Shown here one piece after another: positions 1 to 8,614 of a DNA stretch of 64,000 nt. Under the pieces are notes generated by a model, which worked only from the letters and a program-made list of their open reading frames with translations, searched no databases and was not told where the DNA came from. The stretch comes from Candidatus Hydrogenedentota bacterium (GTDB lineage Bacteria; Hydrogenedentota; Hydrogenedentia; Hydrogenedentales; JAEUWI01): the NCBI GenBank assembly GCA_016791475.1, contig JAEUWI010000016.1, positions 62,001 through 126,000 of the forward strand, given 5' to 3'. Every line of letters starts with the position of its first letter. Position 1 is the first letter of the stretch. The position numbers and the translations under genes are program-made.

Positions 1-1
1 T

Positions 2-205
2 CAGCGCGCCGAGTATCAGCAGGATAATGGCTTCGTGGATCACATCGTGAAGCGCCACGACCTGCGCGCCCACCTGGCCAAGCTGCTGCGCTACCTCGCG
101 CCCCACGCGGATGAGGATATCGCCTCCTATGTGCCCCCGACTGCCGCCGTGTCTGAACCGGTTGCCGTGGCGCAGGCCGGTGAAGAGGATGCGGCGGAGG
201 AATGA
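2..205 (+). CDS. accD: Acetyl-CoA carboxylase carboxyltransferase subunit beta, C-terminal fragment
   Basis: Only the last 67 residues are in the window. The frame reads QRAEYQQDNGFVDHIVKRHD and continues with a leucine-rich stretch, the usual end of AccD (seen before as 'E-hGFVD-IV-R-eLr-tLa-lL'). AccD carries the carboxyltransferase beta subunit that makes malonyl-CoA for fatty-acid synthesis in the cytoplasm. After the conserved helix there is an acidic, Ala-rich tail that is probably lineage-specific. The stop overlaps the start of folC in an ATGA arrangement, so the two are translationally coupled, as accD-folC order is in many bacteria. The N-terminal zinc ribbon and catalytic core lie upstream of the window, so the call rests on the tail plus the neighbour. 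Confidence 0.85.
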   Translation, partial: QRAEYQQDNGFVDHIVKRHDLRAHLAKLLRYLAPHADEDIASYVPPTAAVSEPVAVAQAGEEDAAEE

Positions 206-1500
206 CACCGTCCGCCTTGACGCGGCCGGACAGCGCCGCGCGGCAGTATCTGTTCGACCTGACATTGCATGGTATCAAACTGGGCCTGGAGAACATCCAG
301 GCCCTTGTTTGTGCCGCGGGTGATCCGCATCGGGCCGTGCCGGTTATTCACGTCGGCGGCACCAACGGCAAAGGCAGCGTCTGCGCCATGATTTCGGCCA
401 TGCTGCGGTCGGCGGGCTATCGCGCGGGCCGCTTTACGAGTCCCCACCTGATCGACGTGTCCGAGCGCTTTCTCATCGATGGCGAGCCAATACCGGAAGC
501 GGCGCTGGAAGAGAATATCGCCTTCTTTCGCGATGTCTCGGCCGCGATGGATCGTGTCCCGACCTTTTTCGAAATGACCACCGCCATAGGCTTCCGCTAT
601 TTCGCGCAGGAAAAGGTGGATGTGGCCATCATCGAGGTGGGCATGGGCGGGCGCTTCGACAGCACCAATGTGGTCGCGCCCGTGGCGACGGCCATCACCA
701 ACATCGATCTGGAGCACACGGCCTTCCTGGGCGACACCCTGGCGAAGATCGCCTTTGAAAAGGCGGGGATCATCAAGCCGGGCATCCCGGTGGTCACGGC
801 CGAGCGCCGCCCGGAGGCCTTCGACGTGTTTACGCGCCGCGCGGAGGAGGAAGGCGCACCCCTCCTCCAACTGGGTCGCGACTTTCGCGCGGAAACGAGC
901 GGCAGCCCCTGGGCGCAGCGACTGCGCTTCTCCAGCAGCGCCCTTCGGCTCGAAGACGTTTCACTCGCTCTTCCGGGCCGCTATCAAGGCGAAAACGCCG
1001 CCGTGGCCGCCGCGCTCGCGTCCCAACTGATGGACGCGTTTCCGAAACTCAACGCCTCTCACATCGCCACCGGCCTCGCCAGTGCTTCCTGGCCCTGTCG
1101 CGTTGAAAAAGTGCTGGATACACCGCCGGTCTTCATCGACGTGGCCCACAACGGCGCGGGTGCGCGAAAGCTCGCCGACTTGTTTGAGGATTGCGTACTG
1201 GTCTTCGCGGCATCGTCCGACAAGGACCGCGACGCGATGCTCGATGCGCTCCGCCCCCGCGCGCGTCAGATCGTTCTCACCCAGTTTGAGGGCAAGCGCG
1301 CCACGCCCGTGGAAGAACTCGCCGCCCTGCTGCCCGAAGGCACATTCGAAACCCGGCCCGATCTTCCCGCCGCCATCGCCCGCGGCCTGGAGCTCGCCAC
1401 CCCCGCATGTCCCCTCCTCATCACCGGCTCCATCTACGCCGCCGGTGAAGCCAGGGAATATTTGATACGCGAACATGGCGTGAGGCCGCTGCGGTTCTAG
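202..1500 (+). CDS. folC: Bifunctional folylpolyglutamate synthase / dihydrofolate synthase
   Basis: A 432-residue Mur-ligase-family enzyme that adds glutamate to dihydropteroate or reduced folates in the cytoplasm. The ATP-binding loop HVGGTNGKGSV lies near residue 50, followed by FTSPHL, and the family signature around LEHTAFLGDTLAKIAFEKAGI is near residue 170. The C-terminal part has the DVAHNG motif typical of the Mur-ligase C-terminal domain. Length fits the family (about 420-430). The start is the ATG that overlaps the accD stop by 4 bases, which implies coupling to acetyl-CoA carboxylase expression. Nothing looks broken. Confidence 0.95.
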   Translation: MTPSALTRPDSAARQYLFDLTLHGIKLGLENIQALVCAAGDPHRAVPVIHVGGTNGKGSVCAMISAMLRSAGYRAGRFTSPHLIDVSERFLIDGEPIPEAALEENIAFFRDVSAAMDRVPTFFEMTTAIGFRYFAQEKVDVAIIEVGMGGRFDSTNVVAPVATAITNIDLEHTAFLGDTLAKIAFEKAGIIKPGIPVVTAERRPEAFDVFTRRAEEEGAPLLQLGRDFRAETSGSPWAQRLRFSSSALRLEDVSLALPGRYQGENAAVAAALASQLMDAFPKLNASHIATGLASASWPCRVEKVLDTPPVFIDVAHNGAGARKLADLFEDCVLVFAASSDKDRDAMLDALRPRARQIVLTQFEGKRATPVEELAALLPEGTFETRPDLPAAIARGLELATPACPLLITGSIYAAGEAREYLIREHGVRPLRF

Positions 1501-1644
1501 ACACCCTTCCACCTTGAGGCAACCACGGGTGCCATCCACACACGGAGGGGCTTGCAACTGAGTTTGTGGGTCGGTGACGCGCCTTGGCGGGTGAAGGGAC
1601 ATTGACGATGGTTATTCACCCCGCATCCCAACGCCCACCCCGGG

Positions 1645-1882
1645 GTGCCACGCGATCCGGCAACGCCGGTTCGTGTGCCCGAGGCAGAGTGCAAGTACTA
1701 CATCCCGGTTCGCCCGGGCTCTCCTTACAAACCCTGTGTTCCTGGCAAAGACGCTGGAGCTCACAAGTGCACAGCCCATCCCGCACCCCATCAACAAACC
1801 GATCCGTTGTATTGACCTGACCCATCCACGCACCCGCCCCACATGGCACACGAACCGCCCTTCAGGGCGGATCGCGTGGCAC
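1645..1882. repeat. REPIN-like inverted pair of palindromic arms
   Basis: The left arm (1645-1679) begins GTGCCACGCGATC and ends GGTTCGTGTGCC. The right arm (1845-1882) is its reverse complement apart from the loop. Each arm is itself a hairpin: CCGGC-aac-GCCGG on the left and CCGCCCT-ga-AGGGCGG on the right, so the stem is conserved by compensating bases. The spacer is about 165 bp. A second locus at 60946-61148 has the same plan with arms starting GTGCCACACGATC, which argues for a dispersed family. The arrangement resembles REP doublets (REPINs). No RAYT transposase is visible in the window. Confidence 0.7.
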
Positions 1883-1903
1883 GATTTTACGCCGGTGCCC
1901 TCT

Positions 1904-1932
1904 TTGCAGTTCTCCCCGGCGCTCGCTATACT
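1904..1932 (+). promoter_or_regulatory. Candidate sigma-70 promoter for the 1964-5164 gene
   Basis: TTGCAG (1904-1909), a 17-base spacer and TATACT (1927-1932) form a good housekeeping promoter. It lies about 30 bases upstream of the chosen start, immediately right of the palindromic pair. Spacing and position support it; activity is inferred. Confidence 0.6.
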
Positions 1933-1963
1933 CGGGTCTTCCGAACCATCCAGGGGACATCCC

Positions 1964-4900
1964 ATGCCCGCATACTTCGCCTTCGTGCTCGCTCTCGCCA
2001 TCGTGCTCTCCGCCTACGCCGAGCCATCCATCCGTCTCTACAACCCCACCGAATTTACCGGCCCCGCCCTCGTGGAAATCCCAACCGGCCGCATCGCATC
2101 GCCAGGAATGATCGACTGGAGCAACCACCACCTCGAAGTGAAGGGCGAAGTGCTACCCCAGGCCCTTCGCGAAGGCCGCGCCCACTGGAAGTCCACCCTC
2201 GCCGCGCCCCTCGCCACGCCGCGCGCCGAAGATCTCCTCGTCTTCTGGTGCGCCGTGCCGCCGGGAGAGTGGGTGGAGGTCGCGATCGTATCGGGCGCGT
2301 TGAATTCCTCCGCCGCAATGGAAATAGCCGACGGCAAAATCGCCGTCCGCTACCCCGGCGTAGAGGCGAACATCGACGCGTCGACTGGCCTGCTGACTGG
2401 CCTGTCCGTCGGTGGCGAGTCCATGCTCGACGCGCCCATGACTATCACCGCATCCACGCTCGCGCCGGATCCCTTTCAGTACACGGGCAATATTGGTCCG
2501 GGCTACATCCCTTTTCAAGTCGCGGTGAAAAGCGCCGATCCCGTTTCCATAACCGCGCACCTTGCCTCCCAGTCGTCCACGCCCGCAATGACGGAGCTGA
2601 ACTTCGTCCTGCAAGCAGCCAGCGGCCCCGATCTTGCCCTGACCTACCGCATCCACAACGGAGGTCTGGTTGAGATCGTCGCCGACGAACGCCCTTGGAC
2701 CGGCCCCAGCCCGTGGATGAACCACGCGGTGCAATTCACGCTGCCCCTCAAGGGCGACGCGCAATCGCTGCCGCTGCTGGAGAACCGCCACCCCTTCTAC
2801 GGCTTCAAGGACTTCCCCGGAACCCTTCCCCAGATCGCGCAGCGTATCGCGGGTGAAACCGTCGACGTTGTCGTGCTGGGCGACGAAATTGTGAATGGCC
2901 GCCATTGGCAACGCCGCATTCAGGGGGTATCACGCGACGGTGAGAATGCGCTGGACGCGCTGGTCGAGATCATGGACGAGGGACTTGTCGTCGTGCCCAT
3001 GCCGCTAGAATCAGCAGTCCCCGTGTGGATCGTGGACGCGCCGGATAAAGCGAATGCCGTCGCCGCGAGACTCTCCAAAGCCCTCGGGGCGCCGACGCAG
3101 GCGGAGCTCGATGCGGCCCAACAGCCGGATGTCCATCGCATCACGCTGGATATGGACCCGTCCCATGGCTTGGGGGGAGTTGAGGGCGATGGCTATGCCA
3201 TCACCATCGCTTCCGATGGCGGTATCCGGATCAGCGCCCACACACTTCTTGGACTCAATAAGGCCGTCTCAGATGTCATCGCGCATCTGGGCGACGACAA
3301 GCGCATCCCGCTCATCGCGCGCAATCCCGTCGTGGAGGTGCGTGGTGGCGGCTTCGGTGGCGGCGCCTTCGAGGTGGACTTCTCCTACGGCGACGACGCT
3401 GAGTGGGAGCGGGTCTTCGATGGCCTCCTCGATTCGGGGATGAACACCTTCTGGTGCCTGGGCATGTGGGGCAACTGGAAGATGCCGGTTTCCTACAAGT
3501 ACATGCCCGAGCTGCACTCCGACGACCCCGAGGCCTACGATGAGTCCTCTGGCGTGCTCTTCCGCGAGCTCGATCAACACCGCGAACACGGACTCAAGCT
3601 CATGCGCTACCTGCAGGAGCGGGGCGGCCGGGTCTATGTGTGGCTGCCCATCGGCTGCGTGCCCACCACCTTCGTGAAGCAGTATCCCGAGGCGCTCAAG
3701 CCCGGCACCGTGGAAGAATTCTGGGGGCGCCCCAAAGGCACACCCTGTTTTACCCATCCGAAATACGCGGAGTACCTGGACGCCTTTCTTAAGGAGCTCG
3801 TGGAGACCTATCCCCTTGATGGCGTGGTTCTCGTGCGCGACGACAACGGCGGCATCTGCGATTGCGAGCGCTGCACGGCCTTCACCGCCGCCTCGACAAC
3901 CAAAGTCGCCGTGTGGGAGCAATACCTACAGATCCACGGGCGGCTGCGGGGCCTGGGTTTCAATGGCGCCGTTGGCGTTTATCCCTACTTTGATGGATAC
4001 ACCCCCGCGCTCGACGCCCAGATGCCCGAGGACCTTTTCATCGCGGGCCACGGTGCATCGACCGCCGCCCTCACGCGCGATCAGTCCCGCATCGGCCACA
4101 TGCCCGACACCTGGCTCGACAACCTCTACACCAACTTCAAGCTGCCGCCCTCGCCGCGCATGCGCCGTCTGCTGGGCGACCGCGGCAGCTTCTACATCGG
4201 CGGGGCGTACCAGACCACGGAGTTGCCCTGGGAGGCCATGGGCTACTTCGGCTGGGAGCCCACCGCCACGGCCAATTCCTTCCGCTATCAGTGGGGCGCT
4301 CGTAACTTCGGCAAAGAGGCCGCCGTTGCCTTCGTTCGGATGAACGATGTCTACGAGGACCTGTGGGAGATCAACGCCCGCTACCTCATCCCCAACGTGT
4401 GGATCGCACTGGACGCCGAGTCGCGCTCGCGTGTCGCCGAGGACATCCGCGCGCTCCTGCGCGATTACGACGCCCGCCTCGGGGGAATGCGAACGGCCGT
4501 GTCGCCGGGATATGAGGAATGGTTGAATCTATCCGCCCTCTTCACGCCCTTCCTCGAATACCAGCTCCGCCGACTGGAGCTGTTCACGGAAATGATCGCG
4601 ATCGCGAAGCAACACGGCCCCGCCATCGACAGCGGGACGCTGCCTGAAGAAGTCCGCGCGGCCATGCTCGCGAAGTACGCCGAGATGAAGGACTACGCCA
4701 CAAAATACGCCACCGTGCAAGGCAAGCTCCCGGGGAACATGATGGAAGCCACCCGCAGCCTCACCATGCCCTACAATGAATGGATGACCGGCTTCGAGGG
4801 TTGGCTCGATCCCCACCTGGGGCGGCCCCAGTTCGCAGCGAAAGTCGTTGCCGACCCGATTAAGACGTACGCGGGCGAGGCCTTCACCATCAACGTCGAG

Positions 4901-5164
4901 ATACAAAACACCGGAGTCATTCCCTGGGACCGCTGCGACCTGACCCTATCCGAAAACGCCACGGCCTTGGGTTGGAAGATCGATGCCGTGACCGACGAGC
5001 AACCCATCGCCCCCGGCGACCGCGTGACGCGGACCATCACGGGAACGGTACCATCGGAAGCGATTTCGGCCACGGTATCGGTATTCAGCCCAACCCGCAA
5101 TCGGACAAAAATGGCCGAAGTTCCGTTGCAAGCAGTGCTGGTAGGGACTGACGCGCCCAAATAA
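1964..5164 (+). CDS. Secreted glycoside-hydrolase-like protein with TIM-barrel core and NEW3-like C-terminal domain
   Basis: 1066 residues. The ATG at 1964 is preferred over longer in-frame options because it follows a GGGGA ribosome site and opens a clear signal peptide (MPAYFAFVLALAIVLSAYA). After a beta-rich N-terminal region comes a domain like the N-terminal domain of GH20/GH67 enzymes (around residues 400-490, 'DGGIRISAHTLLGLNKAVSD'). A barrel-like region follows with DGVVLVRDDNGG and a CDCERC cysteine cluster, a pattern I associate with alpha-glucuronidase-like/DUF4838-type proteins. The last ~100 residues resemble a NEW3/CARDB beta-sandwich. A periplasmic or secreted role on complex glycans is inferred; the substrate is unknown. 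The last residues and the stop codon are encoded by the left end of the inserted TIR element, so the original C-terminus may have been altered. Confidence 0.7.
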   Translation: MPAYFAFVLALAIVLSAYAEPSIRLYNPTEFTGPALVEIPTGRIASPGMIDWSNHHLEVKGEVLPQALREGRAHWKSTLAAPLATPRAEDLLVFWCAVPPGEWVEVAIVSGALNSSAAMEIADGKIAVRYPGVEANIDASTGLLTGLSVGGESMLDAPMTITASTLAPDPFQYTGNIGPGYIPFQVAVKSADPVSITAHLASQSSTPAMTELNFVLQAASGPDLALTYRIHNGGLVEIVADERPWTGPSPWMNHAVQFTLPLKGDAQSLPLLENRHPFYGFKDFPGTLPQIAQRIAGETVDVVVLGDEIVNGRHWQRRIQGVSRDGENALDALVEIMDEGLVVVPMPLESAVPVWIVDAPDKANAVAARLSKALGAPTQAELDAAQQPDVHRITLDMDPSHGLGGVEGDGYAITIASDGGIRISAHTLLGLNKAVSDVIAHLGDDKRIPLIARNPVVEVRGGGFGGGAFEVDFSYGDDAEWERVFDGLLDSGMNTFWCLGMWGNWKMPVSYKYMPELHSDDPEAYDESSGVLFRELDQHREHGLKLMRYLQERGGRVYVWLPIGCVPTTFVKQYPEALKPGTVEEFWGRPKGTPCFTHPKYAEYLDAFLKELVETYPLDGVVLVRDDNGGICDCERCTAFTAASTTKVAVWEQYLQIHGRLRGLGFNGAVGVYPYFDGYTPALDAQMPEDLFIAGHGASTAALTRDQSRIGHMPDTWLDNLYTNFKLPPSPRMRRLLGDRGSFYIGGAYQTTELPWEAMGYFGWEPTATANSFRYQWGARNFGKEAAVAFVRMNDVYEDLWEINARYLIPNVWIALDAESRSRVAEDIRALLRDYDARLGGMRTAVSPGYEEWLNLSALFTPFLEYQLRRLELFTEMIAIAKQHGPAIDSGTLPEEVRAAMLAKYAEMKDYATKYATVQGKLPGNMMEATRSLTMPYNEWMTGFEGWLDPHLGRPQFAAKVVADPIKTYAGEAFTINVEIQNTGVIPWDRCDLTLSENATALGWKIDAVTDEQPIAPGDRVTRTITGTVPSEAISATVSVFSPTRNRTKMAEVPLQAVLVGTDAPK

Positions 5165-5444
5165 GCGTAGAGTTGCGAAGTGCCCGCAAACACAAGGCAC
5201 ACGGCGAATTGACGTCGCGACGTCGCCGGGCGTGGCTGTCCCGTCGTGCGCGAAGTGTGCCCGATGTCACCGTCGAATCGTGGATAGGGGACATGTCGTT
5301 TGGTAGCAGTGTGCTCCATGCCTCCGTCGCCTCCCCAGACGACGGGACAGCCACACCCTGAGAAGTCACGAGCACGCATCCGGGGGGCATGGCAGGTCGA
5401 GGCTGGCGACGATCTTCTCCATGTTCCTGGGTGCGTCAGTCCCT
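5143..5444. mobile_element. TIR element copy 1 (MITE-like), 302 bp
   Basis: Bounded by AGGGACTGACGC at the left and its exact reverse complement GCGTCAGTCCCT at the right; the match extends to 17 bp with one or two mismatches. An inner perfect 16-bp inverted repeat pairs 5232-5247 (GTGGCTGTCCCGTCGT) with 5339-5354. A second copy at 6696-6996 is in the same orientation and over 90% identical by eye. No convincing target duplication is seen, and the reading frames inside carry no recognisable transposase. It is best read as a non-autonomous element. The left end supplies the stop codon of the preceding gene. Confidence 0.75.
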
Positions 5445-5474
5445 GAGTGGCCCTGAATTCTGTTTTCTGGTCTG

Positions 5475-5504
5475 TTTTCATGCGCCGCGTCGTCGTGTTA
5501 TATT
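5475..5504 (+). promoter_or_regulatory. Candidate promoter of the two-lipoprotein operon
   Basis: TATATT (5499-5504) preceded by TG at -15/-14 (extended -10), with TTTCAT (5476-5481) 17 bases upstream. It lies just outside TIR element copy 1 and about 37 bases before the ATG at 5541. Confidence 0.5.
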
Positions 5505-5540
5505 GGGGTGGCAATTGCGACAGCATTCGGAGGGCCTGGA

Positions 5541-6146
5541 ATGATTCTCAACACACGTTGGTGTGCGACGACCACGATAGCGGTATGGGGCTGTCTTTCT
5601 CTTTCCTGCGCCCATACGCCCGATGCGCACGTGCATCTCAGCGCTCCCGCGCCGCCCTTTGATAAGCCGCTTATCATTCGCGGCAGTGTCGCCGACTCGA
5701 ACACGGGGGAACCCATCCCCTATGCCGATGTTTACGTGTTCGACGCACGACACGAGAATTGGACAGCGCTGCAGCAACATAATGCGCATGTGGGCACCGC
5801 CAACCGCGCGGGTGTAATCGATCTGGCGGCAATGTTGAAGACAGCGGATACCACCGCGTTCAAGTCCGAATTTCGTTCCGGGTTTGGCGGATGGAACGCA
5901 ACCCGGCCCCTGCTCGAGGCGGCGGAAGCCCGTTGTCGCGCAGGAGAGCCACCGGTCACTATGGTGGTCCTCGCCGCACCTCGATACCAGGACGCAATAG
6001 TCTTTCCAGAGGCACCGATGCAGCTCGATGAATCCCGTGGCGCGAACATCCTGCAACTTGGCACGGTAACGATGGTCCGCAGGCCTGATTCAGACTTCAT
6101 ATTTGCGGAAAGCTGGCTGGAAACGCAGGAGGCCGACGCGAGATGA
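5541..6146 (+). CDS. Small lipoprotein with carboxypeptidase-regulatory-like domain (first of pair)
   Basis: 201 residues from the ATG at 5541, chosen because GGAGG sits 8-9 bases upstream and the product then starts with a lipoprotein signal peptide ending LSLSC. The mature part opens with IIRGSVADSNTGEPIPYADVYV, the first strands of a carboxypeptidase-regulatory-like (transthyretin-fold) domain. It later has the strand motif ILQLGTVTM that recurs in the next gene and in the 61-63 kb pair. It probably sits at the outer membrane facing the periplasm; ligand unknown. It overlaps the next gene by four bases (ATGA). The 20 residues after the LGTV strand are absent from its neighbour. Confidence 0.65.
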   Translation: MILNTRWCATTTIAVWGCLSLSCAHTPDAHVHLSAPAPPFDKPLIIRGSVADSNTGEPIPYADVYVFDARHENWTALQQHNAHVGTANRAGVIDLAAMLKTADTTAFKSEFRSGFGGWNATRPLLEAAEARCRAGEPPVTMVVLAAPRYQDAIVFPEAPMQLDESRGANILQLGTVTMVRRPDSDFIFAESWLETQEADAR

Positions 6147-6697
6147 GACAGCTACTTTCGCTTATCCTGGCCGCGTTACTTGTCACAAGTTGCGCCCACC
6201 GCGCCGATCCCGTAACCGCCCAGAGTTCGGCGGATCGTGTCATGAGTGCAATGCATTTTGCCGGGTTCGTGGTGCGGGGGAATCTCCTCGAGCCGGACGG
6301 AATACCAGCGGACTATGTGGAAGTGTACTTTATCGATTTGGGTCTTGATTACGTTCGGTCCAAACAGGCCTGGGAATTCAGGATTGGAACGTCAGACGAA
6401 AACGGCACCCTGGATCAGAGATTCGACTATGGTTGGTGTACCGAGACCTCCTTCAAGGCACTCGGTGTTGAAGTGCCCGACTTCACCGGGGAAACCGAAG
6501 AAGATCCCCATATACTGTTTTCCGAGGCCCTCTGGGAGGCTTGGTCGAATGCGAAACTCCCCCAGCCCTTTGCCATTGAGATCCGCGCGGAGGGTTTTGA
6601 GCCCCACCGTGTGGAATTTGACCTCACCCCAATGCCCCAACTCGACGGGCCACACATTCTCGAACTCGGCACGGTCAAGGTCGAAGCGACGTCATAG
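6143..6697 (+). CDS. Small lipoprotein with carboxypeptidase-regulatory-like domain (second of pair)
   Basis: 184 residues. Signal peptide MRQLLSLILAALLVTSC has a good lipobox. FVVRGNLLEPDGIPADYVEVYFID aligns with the opening of the preceding lipoprotein, and the C-terminus HILELGTVKVEATS matches its LGTV strand. Translation is coupled to the gene before through ATGA. The stop TAG straddles the left boundary of TIR element copy 2 (its last two bases belong to the element), so this protein may have been shortened or had its end redefined by the insertion. Function unknown; likely a periplasmic-side binding or structural lipoprotein. Confidence 0.65.
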   Translation: MRQLLSLILAALLVTSCAHRADPVTAQSSADRVMSAMHFAGFVVRGNLLEPDGIPADYVEVYFIDLGLDYVRSKQAWEFRIGTSDENGTLDQRFDYGWCTETSFKALGVEVPDFTGETEEDPHILFSEALWEAWSNAKLPQPFAIEIRAEGFEPHRVEFDLTPMPQLDGPHILELGTVKVEATS

Positions 6698-6996
6698 GGA
6701 CTGACGCGCCCAAATAAGCGTAGAGTCACGAAGTGCCCGCAAATACAAGGCACACGGCGGATTGACGTCGCGACGTCGCCGGGCGTGGCTGTCCCGTCGT
6801 GCGCGAAGTGTGCCCGCTCTCACCGTCGAGTCGTGGATAGGCGACATGTCGTTTGGTAGCAGTGTGCTCCATGCCTCCGTCGCCTCCCCAGACGACGGGA
6901 CAGCCACACCCTGAGACTTCACGAGCACGTATCTGGGGGCACGGCGGGTCAAGGCTGGCGAAGATCTTCACCATACTCGTGGGTGCGTCAGTCCCT
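6696..6996. mobile_element. TIR element copy 2 (MITE-like), 301 bp
   Basis: Same ends (AGGGACTGACGC ... GCGTCAGTCCCT) and same inner inverted repeat as the copy at 5143-5444, in the same orientation. Differences are scattered substitutions plus one single-base indel near the right third. The two copies bracket the lipoprotein operon like direct repeats. Copy 2 lies between that operon and rhaB, with its right end about 100 bases before the rhaB start. Confidence 0.75.
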
Positions 6997-7047
6997 GAGT
7001 GTCTGTCCCGCCTGCGTTTGCGTCAATAACCCTTGGGCGTGCCTTCG

Positions 7048-7056
7048 TGCTAAGAT
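7048..7056 (+). promoter_or_regulatory. Possible extended -10 element for rhaB
   Basis: TGCTAAGAT fits an extended -10 (TGnTAnnnT). No recognisable -35 lies 17 bases upstream. It is 41 bases before the rhaB ATG, just right of TIR element copy 2. Weak call. Confidence 0.3.
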
Positions 7057-7096
7057 ACCCGCCCCAAGAGAGCAACCATTACCGAAGGAAGTTCCG

Positions 7097-8575
7097 ATGA
7101 AAGACGTGTATCGTTTTCTCGCATTTGATTTGGGCGCGGAGAGTGGCCGGGCCGTGTTGGCCACCTTGAAGGACGGCAAGATCGCCCTGGAGGAGATCCA
7201 CCGTTTCCGCACGGAGGGCCTCATCATGCTGGGCCGCCGCCAGTGGGATCTGGCGCGGATCTATGAGGAAATGATCGCGGGTCTGAGCAAGTGCGCGCGG
7301 GAACACACGGCGGAGCTTGACGCTATTGCCATCGACACGTGGGGCGTGGATTTTGGCCTGCTGGACAGCGAGGGCCACGTGCTGGCGAATCCGGTGCACT
7401 ATCGTGACAAGCGCACGGAAGGCATGTTCGACGCGGCCTATGCGAAGGTGCCGAAGGAGGAGATCTACAAGTCCACGGGCATCCAGTTCCTGCCCTTCAA
7501 CACGAGTTTTCAATTGCTGGCGCTTGTGGAGGCGAAGTCGCCGCAGCTCGCCGCCGCGAAGGATCTCCTGCTCATGGGCGATCTGCTGGCCTACCTGCTC
7601 TGCGGCAAGAAAGCGTGTGAATATACCAACGCCTCGACCACGCAGCTCATGGATCCCCACACACGCACGTGGAACGACGATCTGATTAAGCGCCTGGGTA
7701 TTCCCCGGGAGATCCTCCTCGACCCCGTCATGCCCGGCACGAACCTCGGGCCGATTCTGCCCGCCGTGGCCGAGCTCACCGGCATCAACCCGAAAACCCC
7801 CGTCATTGCGCCCGGCACCCACGACACGGCGTCCGCCGTGGTGGCCGTGCCCGTGGCGGAAGGCGCGGGGAACTGGGCCTACCTCTCCAGCGGTACCTGG
7901 TCGCTCCTCGGCGCGGAGCTCGACGAGCCCTGCATCACCGACGAGAGCATGGCCCAGGACTTCACGAATGAAGGGGGCGTGGGGGGGAAGATCCGCTTCC
8001 TGAAGAATATCTTTGGCCTCTGGCTCGTGCAGGAATGCCGCCGCTCGTGGGAGCGTCAGGAAGGCAGCAAGCTCGACTATGCCGCGATAACGGAAGACGC
8101 CGCAAAGGCCGAGCCCTTCCGCTCCATCATCAACCTCGACGACCCGCGCCTCTTCGCGCCGGACGACATGCCCAGCCTCATCCAGCAGATCTGCCGCGAG
8201 ATCGGTCAGCCCGTGCCGGAGACGCGCGGGCAGATCGTGCGCTGCGCCCTGGAGAGTCTCGCGCTGAAATACCGTCAGACGCTCAACGCCCTGGACGACA
8301 CCCTCGGCCGCAAGACCGAAGTGCTTCACATCATCGGCGGCGGCACGCAAAACAAGCTGCTCAACCAGATGACGGCCGACGCCTGCGGCATCCCCGTGGT
8401 GACCGGCCCGGTCGAAGCAACCGTGCTGGGCAACGTGGGCGTGCAGGCCATGGCCGTCGGCGCGCTGGATTCGCTGGCGGCGGTGCGCAAGGTCATAGGC
8501 GACAGTTTCGCGCTGGAGCGCTACGAGCCGCGGAACACGGCGGAGTGGGCCGCCATCGTCAACATCCGATCTTGA
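7097..8575 (+). CDS. rhaB: Rhamnulokinase (FGGY carbohydrate kinase)
   Basis: 492 residues, matching RhaB length. The ATG at 7097 follows AAGGAAG. N-terminal FDLGAESGRAVL is the RhaB version of the phosphate-binding loop of FGGY kinases. Other family stretches are DTWGVDFGLLD (around residue 80), GTHDTASAVVAVP (around 240), SSGTWSLLG and, near the C-terminus, IIGGGTQNKLLNQMTAD. The enzyme phosphorylates L-rhamnulose in the cytoplasm. Rhamnose isomerase and aldolase genes are not adjacent, so the rest of the pathway must lie elsewhere. It is monocistronic here and faces a convergent acyltransferase. Confidence 0.9.
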   Translation: MKDVYRFLAFDLGAESGRAVLATLKDGKIALEEIHRFRTEGLIMLGRRQWDLARIYEEMIAGLSKCAREHTAELDAIAIDTWGVDFGLLDSEGHVLANPVHYRDKRTEGMFDAAYAKVPKEEIYKSTGIQFLPFNTSFQLLALVEAKSPQLAAAKDLLLMGDLLAYLLCGKKACEYTNASTTQLMDPHTRTWNDDLIKRLGIPREILLDPVMPGTNLGPILPAVAELTGINPKTPVIAPGTHDTASAVVAVPVAEGAGNWAYLSSGTWSLLGAELDEPCITDESMAQDFTNEGGVGGKIRFLKNIFGLWLVQECRRSWERQEGSKLDYAAITEDAAKAEPFRSIINLDDPRLFAPDDMPSLIQQICREIGQPVPETRGQIVRCALESLALKYRQTLNALDDTLGRKTEVLHIIGGGTQNKLLNQMTADACGIPVVTGPVEATVLGNVGVQAMAVGALDSLAAVRKVIGDSFALERYEPRNTAEWAAIVNIRS

Positions 8576-8578
8576 GTC

Positions 8579-8603
8579 GGGGCCGGGCTTCGAACTCGGC
8601 CCC
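8579..8603. terminator. GC hairpin between convergent rhaB and acyltransferase
   Basis: GGGGCCG (8579-8585) pairs with CGGCCCC (8597-8603) a few bases after the rhaB stop. No T-run follows on either strand, so it is a hairpin of terminator-like position rather than a classical intrinsic terminator. Confidence 0.35.
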
Positions 8604-8614
8604 TCGGCCATCGA

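Larger units (their letters stand above)
1501..1963. other. Intergenic region between folC and the glycoside-hydrolase-like gene
   Basis: No gene is supported here; open frames in this stretch lack ribosome sites and recognisable sequence. It holds a pair of inverted palindromic arms (1645-1679 and 1845-1882) and a sigma-70-like promoter just to their right (1904-1932). Confidence 0.6.

Noticed and set aside
5085-5390. Minus-strand open frames shared by both TIR elements (also 6692-6952)
   Set aside because: The two copies give similar peptides only because the DNA is repeated; they are short, Arg/Ser-rich and contain no transposase motif.
5143-5444. Target-site duplication or IS-family assignment for the TIR element
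   Set aside because: Flanks of both copies show no convincing duplication, and the 12-bp end does not let me name a family from memory.
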